11,353 nucleotides of DNA from JBEISR01 sp044337705 (GTDB lineage: Bacteria; Planctomycetota; Planctomycetia; Pirellulales; Pirellulaceae): assembly GCA_044337705.1 (NCBI GenBank), contig JBIINB010000134.1:1-11353 (forward strand). The letters are read 5' to 3'. Under the pieces are notes generated by a model. It worked only from the letters and a program-made list of their open reading frames with translations. It made no database searches and had not been told where the DNA came from. Within the stretch, counting starts at the first letter, position 1. The number at the start of each line of letters is the position of its first letter. Below, in pieces: positions 1 through 6,746 of this stretch. The translations under genes were made by a program, and so were the position numbers.

Positions 1-66
1 CGATTGATGGCTACCAAGAGGCGGGGCTACCAAGTGATCGTTCCGATGCAAAACCTCCTCCTCCAC
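1..66. repeat. Partial structured-repeat array at left edge (tail of a preceding unit plus spacer)
   Basis: The window opens inside a repeat array. The end motif GGCTACC of a preceding unit appears at 9-15 and recurs 16 bp later (25-31), both times followed by CCAAG. Then comes a spacer with CAAGTGATCGTT and a C/T-rich stretch before the full unit at 67. The same AAGTGATCGTT plus C/T-rich spacer precedes the last unit at the right edge (11224-11257). The spacer is therefore part of the repeated module and not random sequence. Confidence 0.75.
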
Positions 67-145
67 GTAGCCACCGCGGCCAAGCGGTGGAGTGCTAAGA
101 AACGCGTCCAATGAAAACCATCCACCATCTGGCGATGGTGGCTAC
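67..145. repeat. 79-bp structured repeat, copy A
   Basis: The unit begins GTAGCCACC and ends GGTGGCTAC, a perfect 9-bp terminal inverted repeat. Inside are two hairpins: CCACCGC (71-77) with GCGGTGG (84-90), 6-nt loop; and CCACCATC (122-129) with GATGGTGG (134-141), 4-nt loop. The outer arms overlap both hairpins, so two alternative folds are possible. It is exactly as long as copies B (11111) and C (11258). It differs from them at 12 positions, all outside the stems: one in loop 1, the rest in the linker. On the minus strand it encodes a 21-codon open frame that starts at an ATG inside hairpin 2. Function is unknown; a dispersed intergenic element, transcription terminator or small RNA are all possible. 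Confidence 0.85.
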
Positions 146-236
146 CAAGAGGCGGGGCTACCAAGAGGCGGGGCTACCAAGAGGCGGGGCTACCAAGAGC
201 CGGGGCTACCAAGAGGCGTGGCTACCAAGAGGCGGG
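141..236. repeat. Six-copy 16-bp tandem repeat (GCTACCAAGAGGCGGG)
   Basis: Six head-to-tail 16-bp copies start at 141, 157, 173, 189, 205 and 221. There are single-base variants in the fourth copy (GAGCC for GAGGC) and the fifth (GCGTG for GCGGG). The array grows out of the last bases of the 79-bp unit, so each copy repeats part of its terminal arm. This suggests slipped-strand expansion of the unit's end. It stops a few bases before the end of the small gene at 242. A period of 16 is not a multiple of three, which argues against a coding role. Confidence 0.9.
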
Positions 237-241
237 GCTGA

Positions 242-616
242 TCACAAGGCAGTACGTCGCATCGGCAACAGCTCACGAATCACCATGCGACGGACCACCA
301 CCGCCAGATGCCATGCATCCCAGCTAGCCCCAGCCCCCTGATAACTCTTGGCCAGCGGCCAAGCTCTTGACGGCTCGAAATCGATCCGACAGACCATGCG
401 TCGGGCGACCTCCACCAGCAACCGCTCCAACTCCCCCGGCTGGCTCGATCCCATCCTGTCCAGCGTCGATGCGATCACCAGTTCCGCCACCCGACCGTGG
501 TTAGCAAGCCACTTCGCGATCTCGACCGGGTCCGGCTGACGTTCTCCCGGCGTTCCGCCCACGACCGAATCCATCCTTGTCACCATTCCCAAGTCGGTCT
601 CCTGGCGAATATCCAT
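242..616 (-). CDS. Small uncharacterised protein (124 aa)
   Basis: I do not recognise this family. The ATG at 616 is preceded on the minus strand by GGGGAG with 9-nt spacing, a good ribosome binding site, which is the main argument for a real gene. The product is soluble, has no signal peptide or membrane segment, and looks mostly helical. Residues about 30-75 (PVEIAKWLANHGRVAELVIA and onward) resemble two amphipathic helices, and residues about 98-120 another. The last residues (RRTAL) end against the 16-bp tandem array, so the original C-terminus may have been altered by repeat insertion. The gene is divergent from the glycosyltransferase at 890. No function can be given. Confidence 0.55.
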   Translation of the reverse strand: MDIRQETDLGMVTRMDSVVGGTPGERQPDPVEIAKWLANHGRVAELVIASTLDRMGSSQPGELERLLVEVARRMVCRIDFEPSRAWPLAKSYQGAGASWDAWHLAVVVRRMVIRELLPMRRTAL

Positions 617-889
617 TGGCGAAGTCTCCCCTGATTCCTCCCATGCGATGGATCATCCCGCTTTGTTTCAATCCCATGCAGGTCGACGTGACGACCCGCA
701 GGAATTTTACGAAGGAACTCCGGTCGGGACGCTAGCAGCTAGGTGGCGACGGGGAAAGAGGAGTCGGGAAAGCCAACCTGTTGGTCGCCAGATGAGTTTG
801 CATGCAAAAGTGGCGGACGCCACGCCACAGGAGCTGGCGATTGGCAAATGATCTTGACCCGAATCGACTCCATTTGAGAGAGTGAGGTC

Positions 890-1759
890 ATGCATACCTA
901 CATCATCAACATGGACTCAGCCGTCGACCGTTGGGAGTACGTTCGTTTGCACTACGAGCGGACGGGGATACCCTTCTCCCGCGTCTCGGCTGTCGTCGGC
1001 AAGAAGCTTCCTTTTCCGATTCCGGAATACGATGAGGCGCAGTATCGGCGAATCCACGGCCAGCGGACCAATCCCGGCGCGGTGGGTTGCTACATGAGCC
1101 ACCTCGAATGCTACCATCGTTTTTTGCAGTCAGGAGATCCGTGGGCGATCATCGCCGAAGATGACAGTTGCCCAGCCAGCAATCTACGCGAGATTGTCGA
1201 TGCAGCCCTGGAGTACAGCGATCACTTTGACTTGCTTCGCCTATGTGGGTTTCACAACCCGCATCCTTTGCCGGTCGCTAGTCTGTTCGGGCCCTATCAA
1301 CTGGCAGTCTGCACCACGCGGCTATGCGGCACCGGAGCTTATTTGCTGTCGCGTCATACCGCCGAGGTCTTCGTCAAACGCCTGGTTCCGATGATTCTTC
1401 CGATCGACCATGCCATCGACCGCGAGTGGACCATGGGTCTTCGTAGCCTGGCGGTCATTCCCCTCCCTGTGGGCCAGACCGATCACCAGTTCGGCACGAC
1501 GATCGGTTACCAGACGCCTTACAAGCTGCCTTGGTACCGACGCTACTGGACCGTCTTCCCGTTCCGATTGACCAACGAAACGGCTCGTATCGTCACCCGA
1601 CTGCGGCAGTACAGTAGTCTCAGAAAGAAGCTAACCTTGAAGCGGACTTCGGAAGGTCGGTATCCTGCGGACCTTGGCGGCTCCCCTTCAGTGGCTCTGC
1701 CTCTGGCCTCGCGGCAATCGGATGACCTGCAGATCCAGCCGACTCGGAAGGGAGCCTGA
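890..1759 (+). CDS. Glycosyltransferase family 25 protein (LPS/LOS-type)
   Basis: A 289-residue GT25-type enzyme. Family members transfer sugars, classically galactose, from nucleotide sugars onto lipooligosaccharide at the inner face of the membrane. Family hallmarks are visible in order: an N-terminal YIINMDSAVDRW (4-15), GAVGCYMSHLECY (63-75), the acidic metal/nucleotide motif IIAEDD (87-92), GTGAYLLSR (147-155), and a late PIDHAIDREW (171-180). The start is the ATG at 890, preceded by GAGAGAG and GAGG purine runs. No signal peptide is present, as expected for a cytoplasmic enzyme. The last 50 residues are basic and low in complexity and are not part of the catalytic fold. The gene ends 4 bp before the convergent methyltransferase stop. 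The sugar and acceptor cannot be told from sequence; family assignment is confident. Confidence 0.85.
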   Translation: MHTYIINMDSAVDRWEYVRLHYERTGIPFSRVSAVVGKKLPFPIPEYDEAQYRRIHGQRTNPGAVGCYMSHLECYHRFLQSGDPWAIIAEDDSCPASNLREIVDAALEYSDHFDLLRLCGFHNPHPLPVASLFGPYQLAVCTTRLCGTGAYLLSRHTAEVFVKRLVPMILPIDHAIDREWTMGLRSLAVIPLPVGQTDHQFGTTIGYQTPYKLPWYRRYWTVFPFRLTNETARIVTRLRQYSSLRKKLTLKRTSEGRYPADLGGSPSVALPLASRQSDDLQIQPTRKGA

Positions 1760-1763
1760 ACGG

Positions 1764-2309
1764 TCAGGCCGCTTTGCTCGTCGAACTGACCCCTGATCGC
1801 TCCACCTTCACTTGCCGCAATTCCTCCCCTCGTCCTGCTCGCGCGAAAAGGACACCGCCTGGCGTCGTCACGCGGGGCAACCACTGCGCGAAGCACTCGG
1901 CCAGCTCGGGCGACCGCCAGCCTGCGTCGATGATTACCAGATCGCTGGGGGGAAGGGTCTGGGCGATTCTTGGCAGCGCCGTCTCGGGAATACCTGGGAT
2001 CAAACTGGCTTTCATCCCACGTTCGGATACCAAACGATGCACCGATTTGAGCGGCAGGTGATCGTTAGGCCGCGCCCCGTGCTCTTCGGCCGCCTCAAAT
2101 AGATCGACTCCTACATACCGAATCTGCAACACACCGGCCGGGGCCTTCAAAACTGGCAGCACGCGCCGCAACCGCTCACCACTGCCAATACCTATCTCTA
2201 GAACGCTTGCCACTGGATGCTGCAGCAAATGCAACATCAGTGCCCGCTCTTCCACTGGCTTCGAGAAATGCTGCCAATAGATTTTCTGAAACCACGTTAG
2301 CCGGCTCAT
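1764..2309 (-). CDS. Class I SAM-dependent methyltransferase
   Basis: A 181-residue Rossmann-fold methyltransferase. Motif I VLEIGIGSGERL (36-47) is the glycine-rich SAM loop. YVGVDLFEA (65-73) gives the acidic residue (D69) that usually binds the SAM ribose. DLVIIDAG (123-130) is the strand-4 motif, and PGGVLFA (150-156) the strand-5 region. The ATG at 2309 has GAGGC about 10 nt upstream. The protein is short for the class and has no extra substrate-recognition domain, so the methyl acceptor (sugar, lipid, protein or small molecule) is unknown. It is convergent with the GT25 gene, with 4 bp between stops and no room for a separate terminator. A role in modifying surface glycans is only suggested by this neighbourhood. 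Confidence 0.8.
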   Translation of the reverse strand: MSRLTWFQKIYWQHFSKPVEERALMLHLLQHPVASVLEIGIGSGERLRRVLPVLKAPAGVLQIRYVGVDLFEAAEEHGARPNDHLPLKSVHRLVSERGMKASLIPGIPETALPRIAQTLPPSDLVIIDAGWRSPELAECFAQWLPRVTTPGGVLFARAGRGEELRQVKVERSGVSSTSKAA

Positions 2310-2808
2310 GCGACGAATGCCTCATGCTTGTCGAGAGATTGGCCCTTGGAGAAGGCCGGGCGAGTCCCACTCGCCAGCCCCCAGCCGCTTGGATGCTGCT
2401 TTCCAAGCCTTCTGGAGTCCTTTTCGTCCAGTTGCAGGTCGCTTCTGGACCGTTTCCTTTCCCTGCGTCACAGCTTACCGCCTTTGACAAATTACTGGTC
2501 CGTTACACCACCTTCCTCTCCCCTCAATCATTCACCCAGGATCGGTCATTTACCCCTGCGGCACCGTCTGGCAAACTAGGATGCAAGGGGTCGCGTCGAT
2601 CTGGAATACCGATTTATGTCGACCACGCCCTAAGGACGCCGAGCTTACCTCTGCCACCATCTGGCGGTTACCTCACATGCCCGCCCGTTTGCAAGGTCCG
2701 CGATCGATCGGGACTGGGCATCCTTGTGTTCAACCAGATTCGATTTCGCCAGTCGCGCCAGAGAGAGCCATGCGGGCTCATGTCACCCCTCACTTGGAGT
2801 CGCCAACC
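2310..2808. other. Non-coding divergent region between methyltransferase and exported GH-like gene
   Basis: About 500 bp with no convincing gene. Open frames cross it on both strands, but their translations are rich in Pro, Ser and Arg, lack a ribosome site and match no family I know. It must hold the promoters of both divergent neighbours, but I cannot place clear -35/-10 boxes. A short CCACCATCTGGCG match near 2656-2668 echoes hairpin 2 of the 79-bp repeats, without the rest of the unit. Confidence 0.6.
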
Positions 2809-5343
2809 ATGGATCGCACAGCCGCTCACCGCCGACCTAGTTTATTGGCCGCGCTCTATACGGGCGTCGCCCTGGCTCTCCCGTGCATTCTGTCCACCGA
2901 GGGTTTATCGACCGCACAGGATGCACCCGAATCCAAGATAGCTTCGGCAGAGAGAACGCTTCTGGACGGGGTGGAGTCGATTCGGCTGCCAGTGGTCCGA
3001 GACAGCTGGGTGTCTGCCTATCCTGCCGAACGGCAAGGGAACAACGGAGGCTCCCCCAGGATCAAGCTGAAGGGGATCGAAGAGATGTCGCTGGTCGATA
3101 TCGATCCCACACCGCTGGCGGGTTGCGAGGTGATTGCCGCACAGCTTCATCTGCATGCCGAGGGGGAGGAAACTCTGGGGCGCGTCACCTTGTCGACCGT
3201 GTCGGTTCCTTGGGAAGAAGGAGAGGGAGAAAGTTACGCCGTGGGGGGGCCAGGCTGCAGCTTTGTCTGGGCCGATCGCGGAAAAAGGCGTTGGGGAACC
3301 GATGGAGGAGGCGACCTGACAGATGCGGCGTTGGGACAATCTGGCACGATCTGGGGTTTTGCCGATGCCACACCTCGCACCAGCGACGGTTGGCAAACCA
3401 TCCCTGTGTCGGCGGAGGTACTGCAGGCCCGCGTCGACGGCAAATCTCATGGTTTCCTGGTGGTCGATGACGTCGGCAGCGAATACCGTCTGGAGAGAGA
3501 TCGTTTTGAGTTTCGACTGATGCCCAATCGTTTTTTTTCCAGTCGGCAGCGCAACCAAAGGCACGCTCCCTATTTCACGGTCTGGTTCCGAAGGAATGCA
3601 CCTGCCCAACGTTCGACCAGCCCTGCAGGCCCTTCTCAGACTCCAGCCATCGCCAGCGTCGCGATTCCCGAGGTCCCACCTCCCGCCTGGATGTTGCCAG
3701 AAAATCTGCCGATCCAGTCGCTTTATGGCCATCCCGTGGAGCCCCATATGATGGCAGCGGCCAAGGGGGAGGCGATCTGTTTCTGGATCGATGCGAAAGC
3801 GCAAGAGGTTCGCCTGCTGGATGATGGTGGCGTCGAGTGCGAACTGTTTGAAGCCCCAACCATTCAAGGCCACCACGATCCGCTGATCCCGATCGGTTTT
3901 CCCGCTTCGGCCATCCCTTCCATCACTGGCTCCCAGAAATGCCTGCTGGAGATCTACATCCCACGGAACTTTGGCGAAAAAATCGCCAAGCCTCAGATCG
4001 AAGTGACGGGGAAAAAGATGGAACTGCCGATTCATATCTGGTCCTGGCAGCTTCCGGATCGTCTGACCTTCATTCCGCAGATGAACTGCTACAGCCTTCC
4101 CGATCACGATATCGACTACTATCGACTGGCCCATCGCCACCGAACCTGCCTCAATCGCCTCATGTACAACTGGAATGGGCGAGTTACGGAGGCAGCGCGG
4201 CCCAAGCAACTTCCAGACGGCTCGTGGGACTGGTCCCAATGGGACACCCGCTTTGGTCCACTCCTCGATGGCTCTGCGTTCCTTGACCAACGCCGACCAG
4301 GAGTTCCCGTCGATGCCTTCTACCTACCGCTCAATGAGAACTGGCCGATGCAGCAGGACAAGTTCTTTCAAGGCGGATACTGGATCGAACAGGCCTATCC
4401 AGAGGCGTACTGGGAACAATTCCGCGAGGCAGCCACCCGATTTGCGCGACATCTGAGCGAGAAGGGGTGGAAGGAGCCGATGTTCGAGTTCTACCTGAAC
4501 AACAAGGTGTACCATCGAGGCCCGAAAGGAAACCAGAGCAGCGCCTATTGGATTTTCGACGAACCGGTCAACACGCAGGACTTCTGGGCGCTGCGTCGAT
4601 TCGGGATCGAATACTGGCGCGCCGTCGCCGACGCAGGACCGGCAAGGATGACCTACCGCGCCGATATCTCAAGACCCCAGTGGCAACGCGATCTGCTGGA
4701 TGGGGTCACCAGTGTCGACGTCGTCAATGGCAACCTGCGAGAGTACCGCGATCGAGCGATCGAGCGAAAGAGGAAATTCGGCACCATGGCGTATATGTAT
4801 GGGGGAGCCAACCCGATTCAAAACCCCTACGCCACGGTCGCGGCTTGGTCGGTCGATGCGTGGGCTCAAGGAGCCGATGGGGTGGTCCCCTGGCAGACGA
4901 TCGGCACGCCCAAGTCGTGGGAAGCCGCCGATGAGCTGTCGGTTTTTTACCCAACCAAGGAAGGGCCAGTGCCCAGTGTGCGTCTGAAATCCTTCCGCGC
5001 AGGTCAGCAACTGGTCGAGTATCTCAATCGTTACGCGCAGGTTGCCCAAGTCGACTCGAGCGGCCTGCGGGAGTGGATCCGCAACCAGCCCCAATGGTCC
5101 GGCCAACTGAGGAAGAAGAACGAGGAAGATGCAGGCCAGCAGGTCTACTCACCGCAGTCTGGCAAAGACTTGGAGCAATTGCGTTATCGCCTTGGAAGCT
5201 TGCTGGAAGAACTTCACCTCCGCAACCAGAGCAATCCCGATCCCTATGATCCGAGACCACCACAATTTTCCGTCGAACGAATCGCCCCTCGCGAGCTGGT
5301 TCCACCGATCGCGATGCCGGTAGGTGAAGCGACGTCGCGATGA
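2809..5343 (+). CDS. Exported DUF4091/GH123-like glycoside hydrolase candidate
   Basis: An 844-residue exported protein. The start is placed at the ATG at 2809: GGAG lies 9 nt upstream and the N-terminus becomes a signal peptide (MDRTAAHRRP, then hydrophobic LLAALYTGVALALPCIL at about 12-28). The frame is open further upstream to 2581, but that extension has no signal features; ATG 2770 is an alternative. Residues about 58-260 resemble a beta-sandwich of DNRLRE/CBM96-like type (VVRDSWVSAYP near its start). A Pro/Ser linker follows, then a region (about 300-750) like DUF4091/GH123 proteins: a small beta domain, then a probable TIM barrel. The adjacent acidic pair D584-E585 in WIFDEPV matches the Asp-Glu pair that GH123 hexosaminidases use in substrate-assisted catalysis. 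GADGVVPWQTIG and a C-terminal VRLKSFRAGQQLVEYLN are typical late motifs. The substrate is unknown; activity is inferred. Confidence 0.75.
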   Translation: MDRTAAHRRPSLLAALYTGVALALPCILSTEGLSTAQDAPESKIASAERTLLDGVESIRLPVVRDSWVSAYPAERQGNNGGSPRIKLKGIEEMSLVDIDPTPLAGCEVIAAQLHLHAEGEETLGRVTLSTVSVPWEEGEGESYAVGGPGCSFVWADRGKRRWGTDGGGDLTDAALGQSGTIWGFADATPRTSDGWQTIPVSAEVLQARVDGKSHGFLVVDDVGSEYRLERDRFEFRLMPNRFFSSRQRNQRHAPYFTVWFRRNAPAQRSTSPAGPSQTPAIASVAIPEVPPPAWMLPENLPIQSLYGHPVEPHMMAAAKGEAICFWIDAKAQEVRLLDDGGVECELFEAPTIQGHHDPLIPIGFPASAIPSITGSQKCLLEIYIPRNFGEKIAKPQIEVTGKKMELPIHIWSWQLPDRLTFIPQMNCYSLPDHDIDYYRLAHRHRTCLNRLMYNWNGRVTEAARPKQLPDGSWDWSQWDTRFGPLLDGSAFLDQRRPGVPVDAFYLPLNENWPMQQDKFFQGGYWIEQAYPEAYWEQFREAATRFARHLSEKGWKEPMFEFYLNNKVYHRGPKGNQSSAYWIFDEPVNTQDFWALRRFGIEYWRAVADAGPARMTYRADISRPQWQRDLLDGVTSVDVVNGNLREYRDRAIERKRKFGTMAYMYGGANPIQNPYATVAAWSVDAWAQGADGVVPWQTIGTPKSWEAADELSVFYPTKEGPVPSVRLKSFRAGQQLVEYLNRYAQVAQVDSSGLREWIRNQPQWSGQLRKKNEEDAGQQVYSPQSGKDLEQLRYRLGSLLEELHLRNQSNPDPYDPRPPQFSVERIAPRELVPPIAMPVGEATSR

Positions 5344-5732
5344 GCGCTGGACACCCGCAGATAGATGGCGATGGTCTGGCTCATTCGTGGCCTCGGTGGT
5401 GATCCCCCCGATTCCCAGAACAACGATGGGAATACTGCGAATGTGGCCGTTTGTGTCAAAAGTGGATTACACACGACACTTGGCTCCCATCAAGCAAGCA
5501 AAGAGGCCAAAAAGATAGGAGATTCGGCGTTTCTGGCTCAGAATACGGAGACTTTACACTTTTCGGTCCAGTTGGAGCGTTTTGGCGAGGCGGGAAAATT
5601 TTTTTCGGATTTTCCCGCCTCCCTATTTCCATCCCCTCCTCCTCGAGATAGCTTCGATATCCAGCAGTAAACCATCAGTAGCTGTTTGTAATGTTACGGA
5701 TTCCTGACCTACAACACTGGAGAAGCGAGATA
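5344..5732. other. Intergenic stretch upstream of the PEP-CTERM gene
   Basis: About 390 bp between the GH-like gene and the PEP-CTERM start. Short open frames exist (for example one starting at 5365) but have no family resemblance or convincing ribosome site. The one clear structure is the 13-bp perfect hairpin at 5587-5621. Base composition becomes visibly more A/T-rich from about 5450 onward. The PEP-CTERM promoter should lie in the last 100 bp, but I cannot assign boxes with confidence. Confidence 0.55.
5587..5621. terminator. Perfect 13-bp stem-loop, possible terminator
   Basis: GAGGCGGGAAAAT (5587-5599) pairs perfectly with ATTTTCCCGCCTC (5609-5621) around a 9-nt loop made largely of T. 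It lies about 245 bp after the GH-like stop and 110 bp before the PEP-CTERM start. A GC-rich base with A/T pairs at the top is unusual, and no T-run follows on either strand. It could end transcription from the GH-like gene or be a protein-binding palindrome. The structure is certain; its role is not. Confidence 0.5.
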
Positions 5733-6386
5733 ATGCGGGCGATTCAACTGGCGGTGGCGTGCGTGGCGATGCTGGTCGCTACGGCGGGATCGGCAAGGGC
5801 AGGGTTGATATTGGATGTCGGAACTCAAACAGGCACATTTGGCGGTCTGACTAGGGGTTACTGGTTCACTGCACCGACCGACTTTGTGATTGACGGAGTT
5901 CGTGTGGTAACGGATGCGAGTACAGCAAACCAATCTGTAGAGATCGTCCGCTTTACATCTCCTCCACCAATTTATTCCGCAACGACGAATGACTTTACCT
6001 CATTGTTTAGTGCGAAGGCTATAGCCGGCACAGGCTTCATTGCCACCGGAGATATTTTCGTCAACTCAGGAGATCTCATTGGAGTTCTTGGCAGTCGAGG
6101 GGATGCCGTCAATTCTTACCAAAGTGGTCCTTATTTGAGCAGCGGTTTTTTTGGAAACAGTGTCACGCTCAACCGTCTCGGAATGCAGGCGGATTTGGGA
6201 ACGAATCCAGCCGCAGGTCTCTTCACGGACTCCGGTAGTATTGGACGTATTGAACTTTCTTATTTGACAACTTCTACCGTTCCCGAACCCTCTTCCCTAG
6301 CCTTGTTCGGTATCGGTGCCTGTGTTTCTGGTATCGGAGCCGCCCGTCGCCGCCGACGTGAAAAGCAACAAGATGCGACTGCCTGA
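5733..6386 (+). CDS. PEP-CTERM sorting-signal protein
   Basis: A 217-residue exported protein. The ATG at 5733 is chosen because GGAG lies 10 nt upstream and the N-terminus is a classic signal peptide (MRAIQLAVACVAMLVATAGSARA). A longer frame from 5691 would spoil it. The C-terminus is a textbook PEP-CTERM tail: VPEPSS (183-188), a hydrophobic LALFGIGACVSGIGAA (189-204) and RRRRR (205-209). Known systems have such tails processed by exosortase in the membrane, with export to the surface or extracellular matrix. The body (24-180) is Gly/Ser/Thr-rich, probably beta-sandwich, with no catalytic motif I recognise. Codon choice is more A/T-rich than in neighbouring genes. No exosortase is in the window, so it must be elsewhere. 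A strong terminator follows. Confidence 0.85.
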   Translation: MRAIQLAVACVAMLVATAGSARAGLILDVGTQTGTFGGLTRGYWFTAPTDFVIDGVRVVTDASTANQSVEIVRFTSPPPIYSATTNDFTSLFSAKAIAGTGFIATGDIFVNSGDLIGVLGSRGDAVNSYQSGPYLSSGFFGNSVTLNRLGMQADLGTNPAAGLFTDSGSIGRIELSYLTTSTVPEPSSLALFGIGACVSGIGAARRRRREKQQDATA

Positions 6387-6634
6387 TCTGACGAGAATAA
6401 CTGGCATTCGATGCGGGCGACCATCACGGTCGTCCGTTTTTTCTTTGGTGCGATTGAAAACTTCGGCAGCACAGGACGCACCTGCGGCTGAGCCGGCCTC
6501 ACGGCCTGCGTGAGCGGCTTGCGATGGGATTGTTTCTTCGGCTTGGGTTGCGGCAACTTCGAGAGACCTTCCAAGACCTTGTCGTCGTTCAGCCACAAGC
6601 CTTCCCGAATCGCCAGCCATTCTTGAAACGTCAT
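6260..6634 (-). CDS. Small basic Pro/Lys-rich ORF downstream of rep, C-terminal half antisense to PEP-CTERM gene
   Basis: A 124-codon frame on the same strand as rep, starting 102 bp after the rep stop. The first part (MTFQEWLAIREGLWLNDDK) looks like a genuine folded start, followed by a Pro/Lys/Gln-rich linker (about 28-66). Only a weak AGG ribosome site lies 10 nt before the ATG. Residues 64-74 are encoded by the complement of the PEP-CTERM terminator, and from about residue 83 the frame is antisense to the PEP-CTERM coding sequence. The tail is thus probably read-through after loss of the original stop at an insertion or recombination border. A second overlapping frame starts at 6668 but looks spurious. 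Function unknown; a partner of Rep is possible from position alone. Confidence 0.45.
   Translation of the reverse strand: MTFQEWLAIREGLWLNDDKVLEGLSKLPQPKPKKQSHRKPLTQAVRPAQPQVRPVLPKFSIAPKKKRTTVMVARIECQLFSSDQAVASCCFSRRRRRAAPIPETQAPIPNKAREEGSGTVEVVK
6413..6443 (+). terminator. Rho-independent terminator of the PEP-CTERM gene
   Basis: GGGCGACC (6415-6422) pairs with GGTCGTCC (6428-6435), 8 bp with one G-T wobble and a 5-nt loop, followed by a G and six T's (6437-6442). It begins 27 bp after the PEP-CTERM stop, in the correct orientation. It lies inside the minus-strand small ORF, where the T-run encodes a lysine run. Confidence 0.85.
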
Positions 6635-6696
6635 TATGTTTATGCCTGGATTTGCGCCGGTCGGTCATAAAAACGGGCTAGGCCAACCCCTCGAAA

Positions 6697-6729
6697 CATG
6701 CCAACACCATGCCAACACCATGCCTACAA
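6697..6729. repeat. Iteron-like 11-bp direct repeats (CATGCCAACAC x2 plus one diverged copy)
   Basis: CATGCCAACAC occurs at 6697-6707 and 6708-6718 in perfect tandem, followed by the related CATGCCTACAA at 6719-6729. The array lies just beyond the 3' end of rep, between it and the next ORF. An 11-bp period places each copy on the same face of the helix. Iterons of this kind commonly bind replication initiators, so a Rep-binding role is inferred. Confidence 0.6.
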
Positions 6730-6746
6730 GGGTCCCTTAGGTGTTG
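6713..6746. promoter_or_regulatory. Nested inverted repeat centred on the rep stop codon
   Basis: CAACACC (6713-6719, within the second iteron) is inverted as GGTGTTG (6740-6746). Between them lies the palindrome AAGGG-T-CCCTT (6728-6738), which overlaps the rep stop codon (6737-6739). It could act as a terminator for rep without a T-run, or form part of a replication origin together with the iterons. The symmetry is certain; the function is inferred. Confidence 0.45.

Noticed and set aside
1..236. CRISPR array
   Set aside because: The 16-bp units are directly adjacent without spacers, and the 79-bp units have conserved, not unique, spacers. No cas genes are present.
111..341. Plus-strand frame with repeated GYQEA and LPRGG peptides
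   Set aside because: It is the translation of the 16-bp tandem array. The period is not a multiple of three, there is no ribosome site, and it overlaps the better minus-strand gene.
648..851. 67-residue plus-strand ORF before the glycosyltransferase
   Set aside because: No ribosome site, Arg-rich low-information translation and no family resemblance.
2207..2941. 244-residue plus-strand ORF across the methyltransferase/GH gap
   Set aside because: It starts inside the methyltransferase gene and ends inside the GH-like gene in the wrong frame; the translation is Pro/Ser-rich with no motif.
2905..4290. 461-residue minus-strand ORF inside the GH-like gene
   Set aside because: A shadow frame antisense to a strongly supported exported protein, common in GC-rich DNA.
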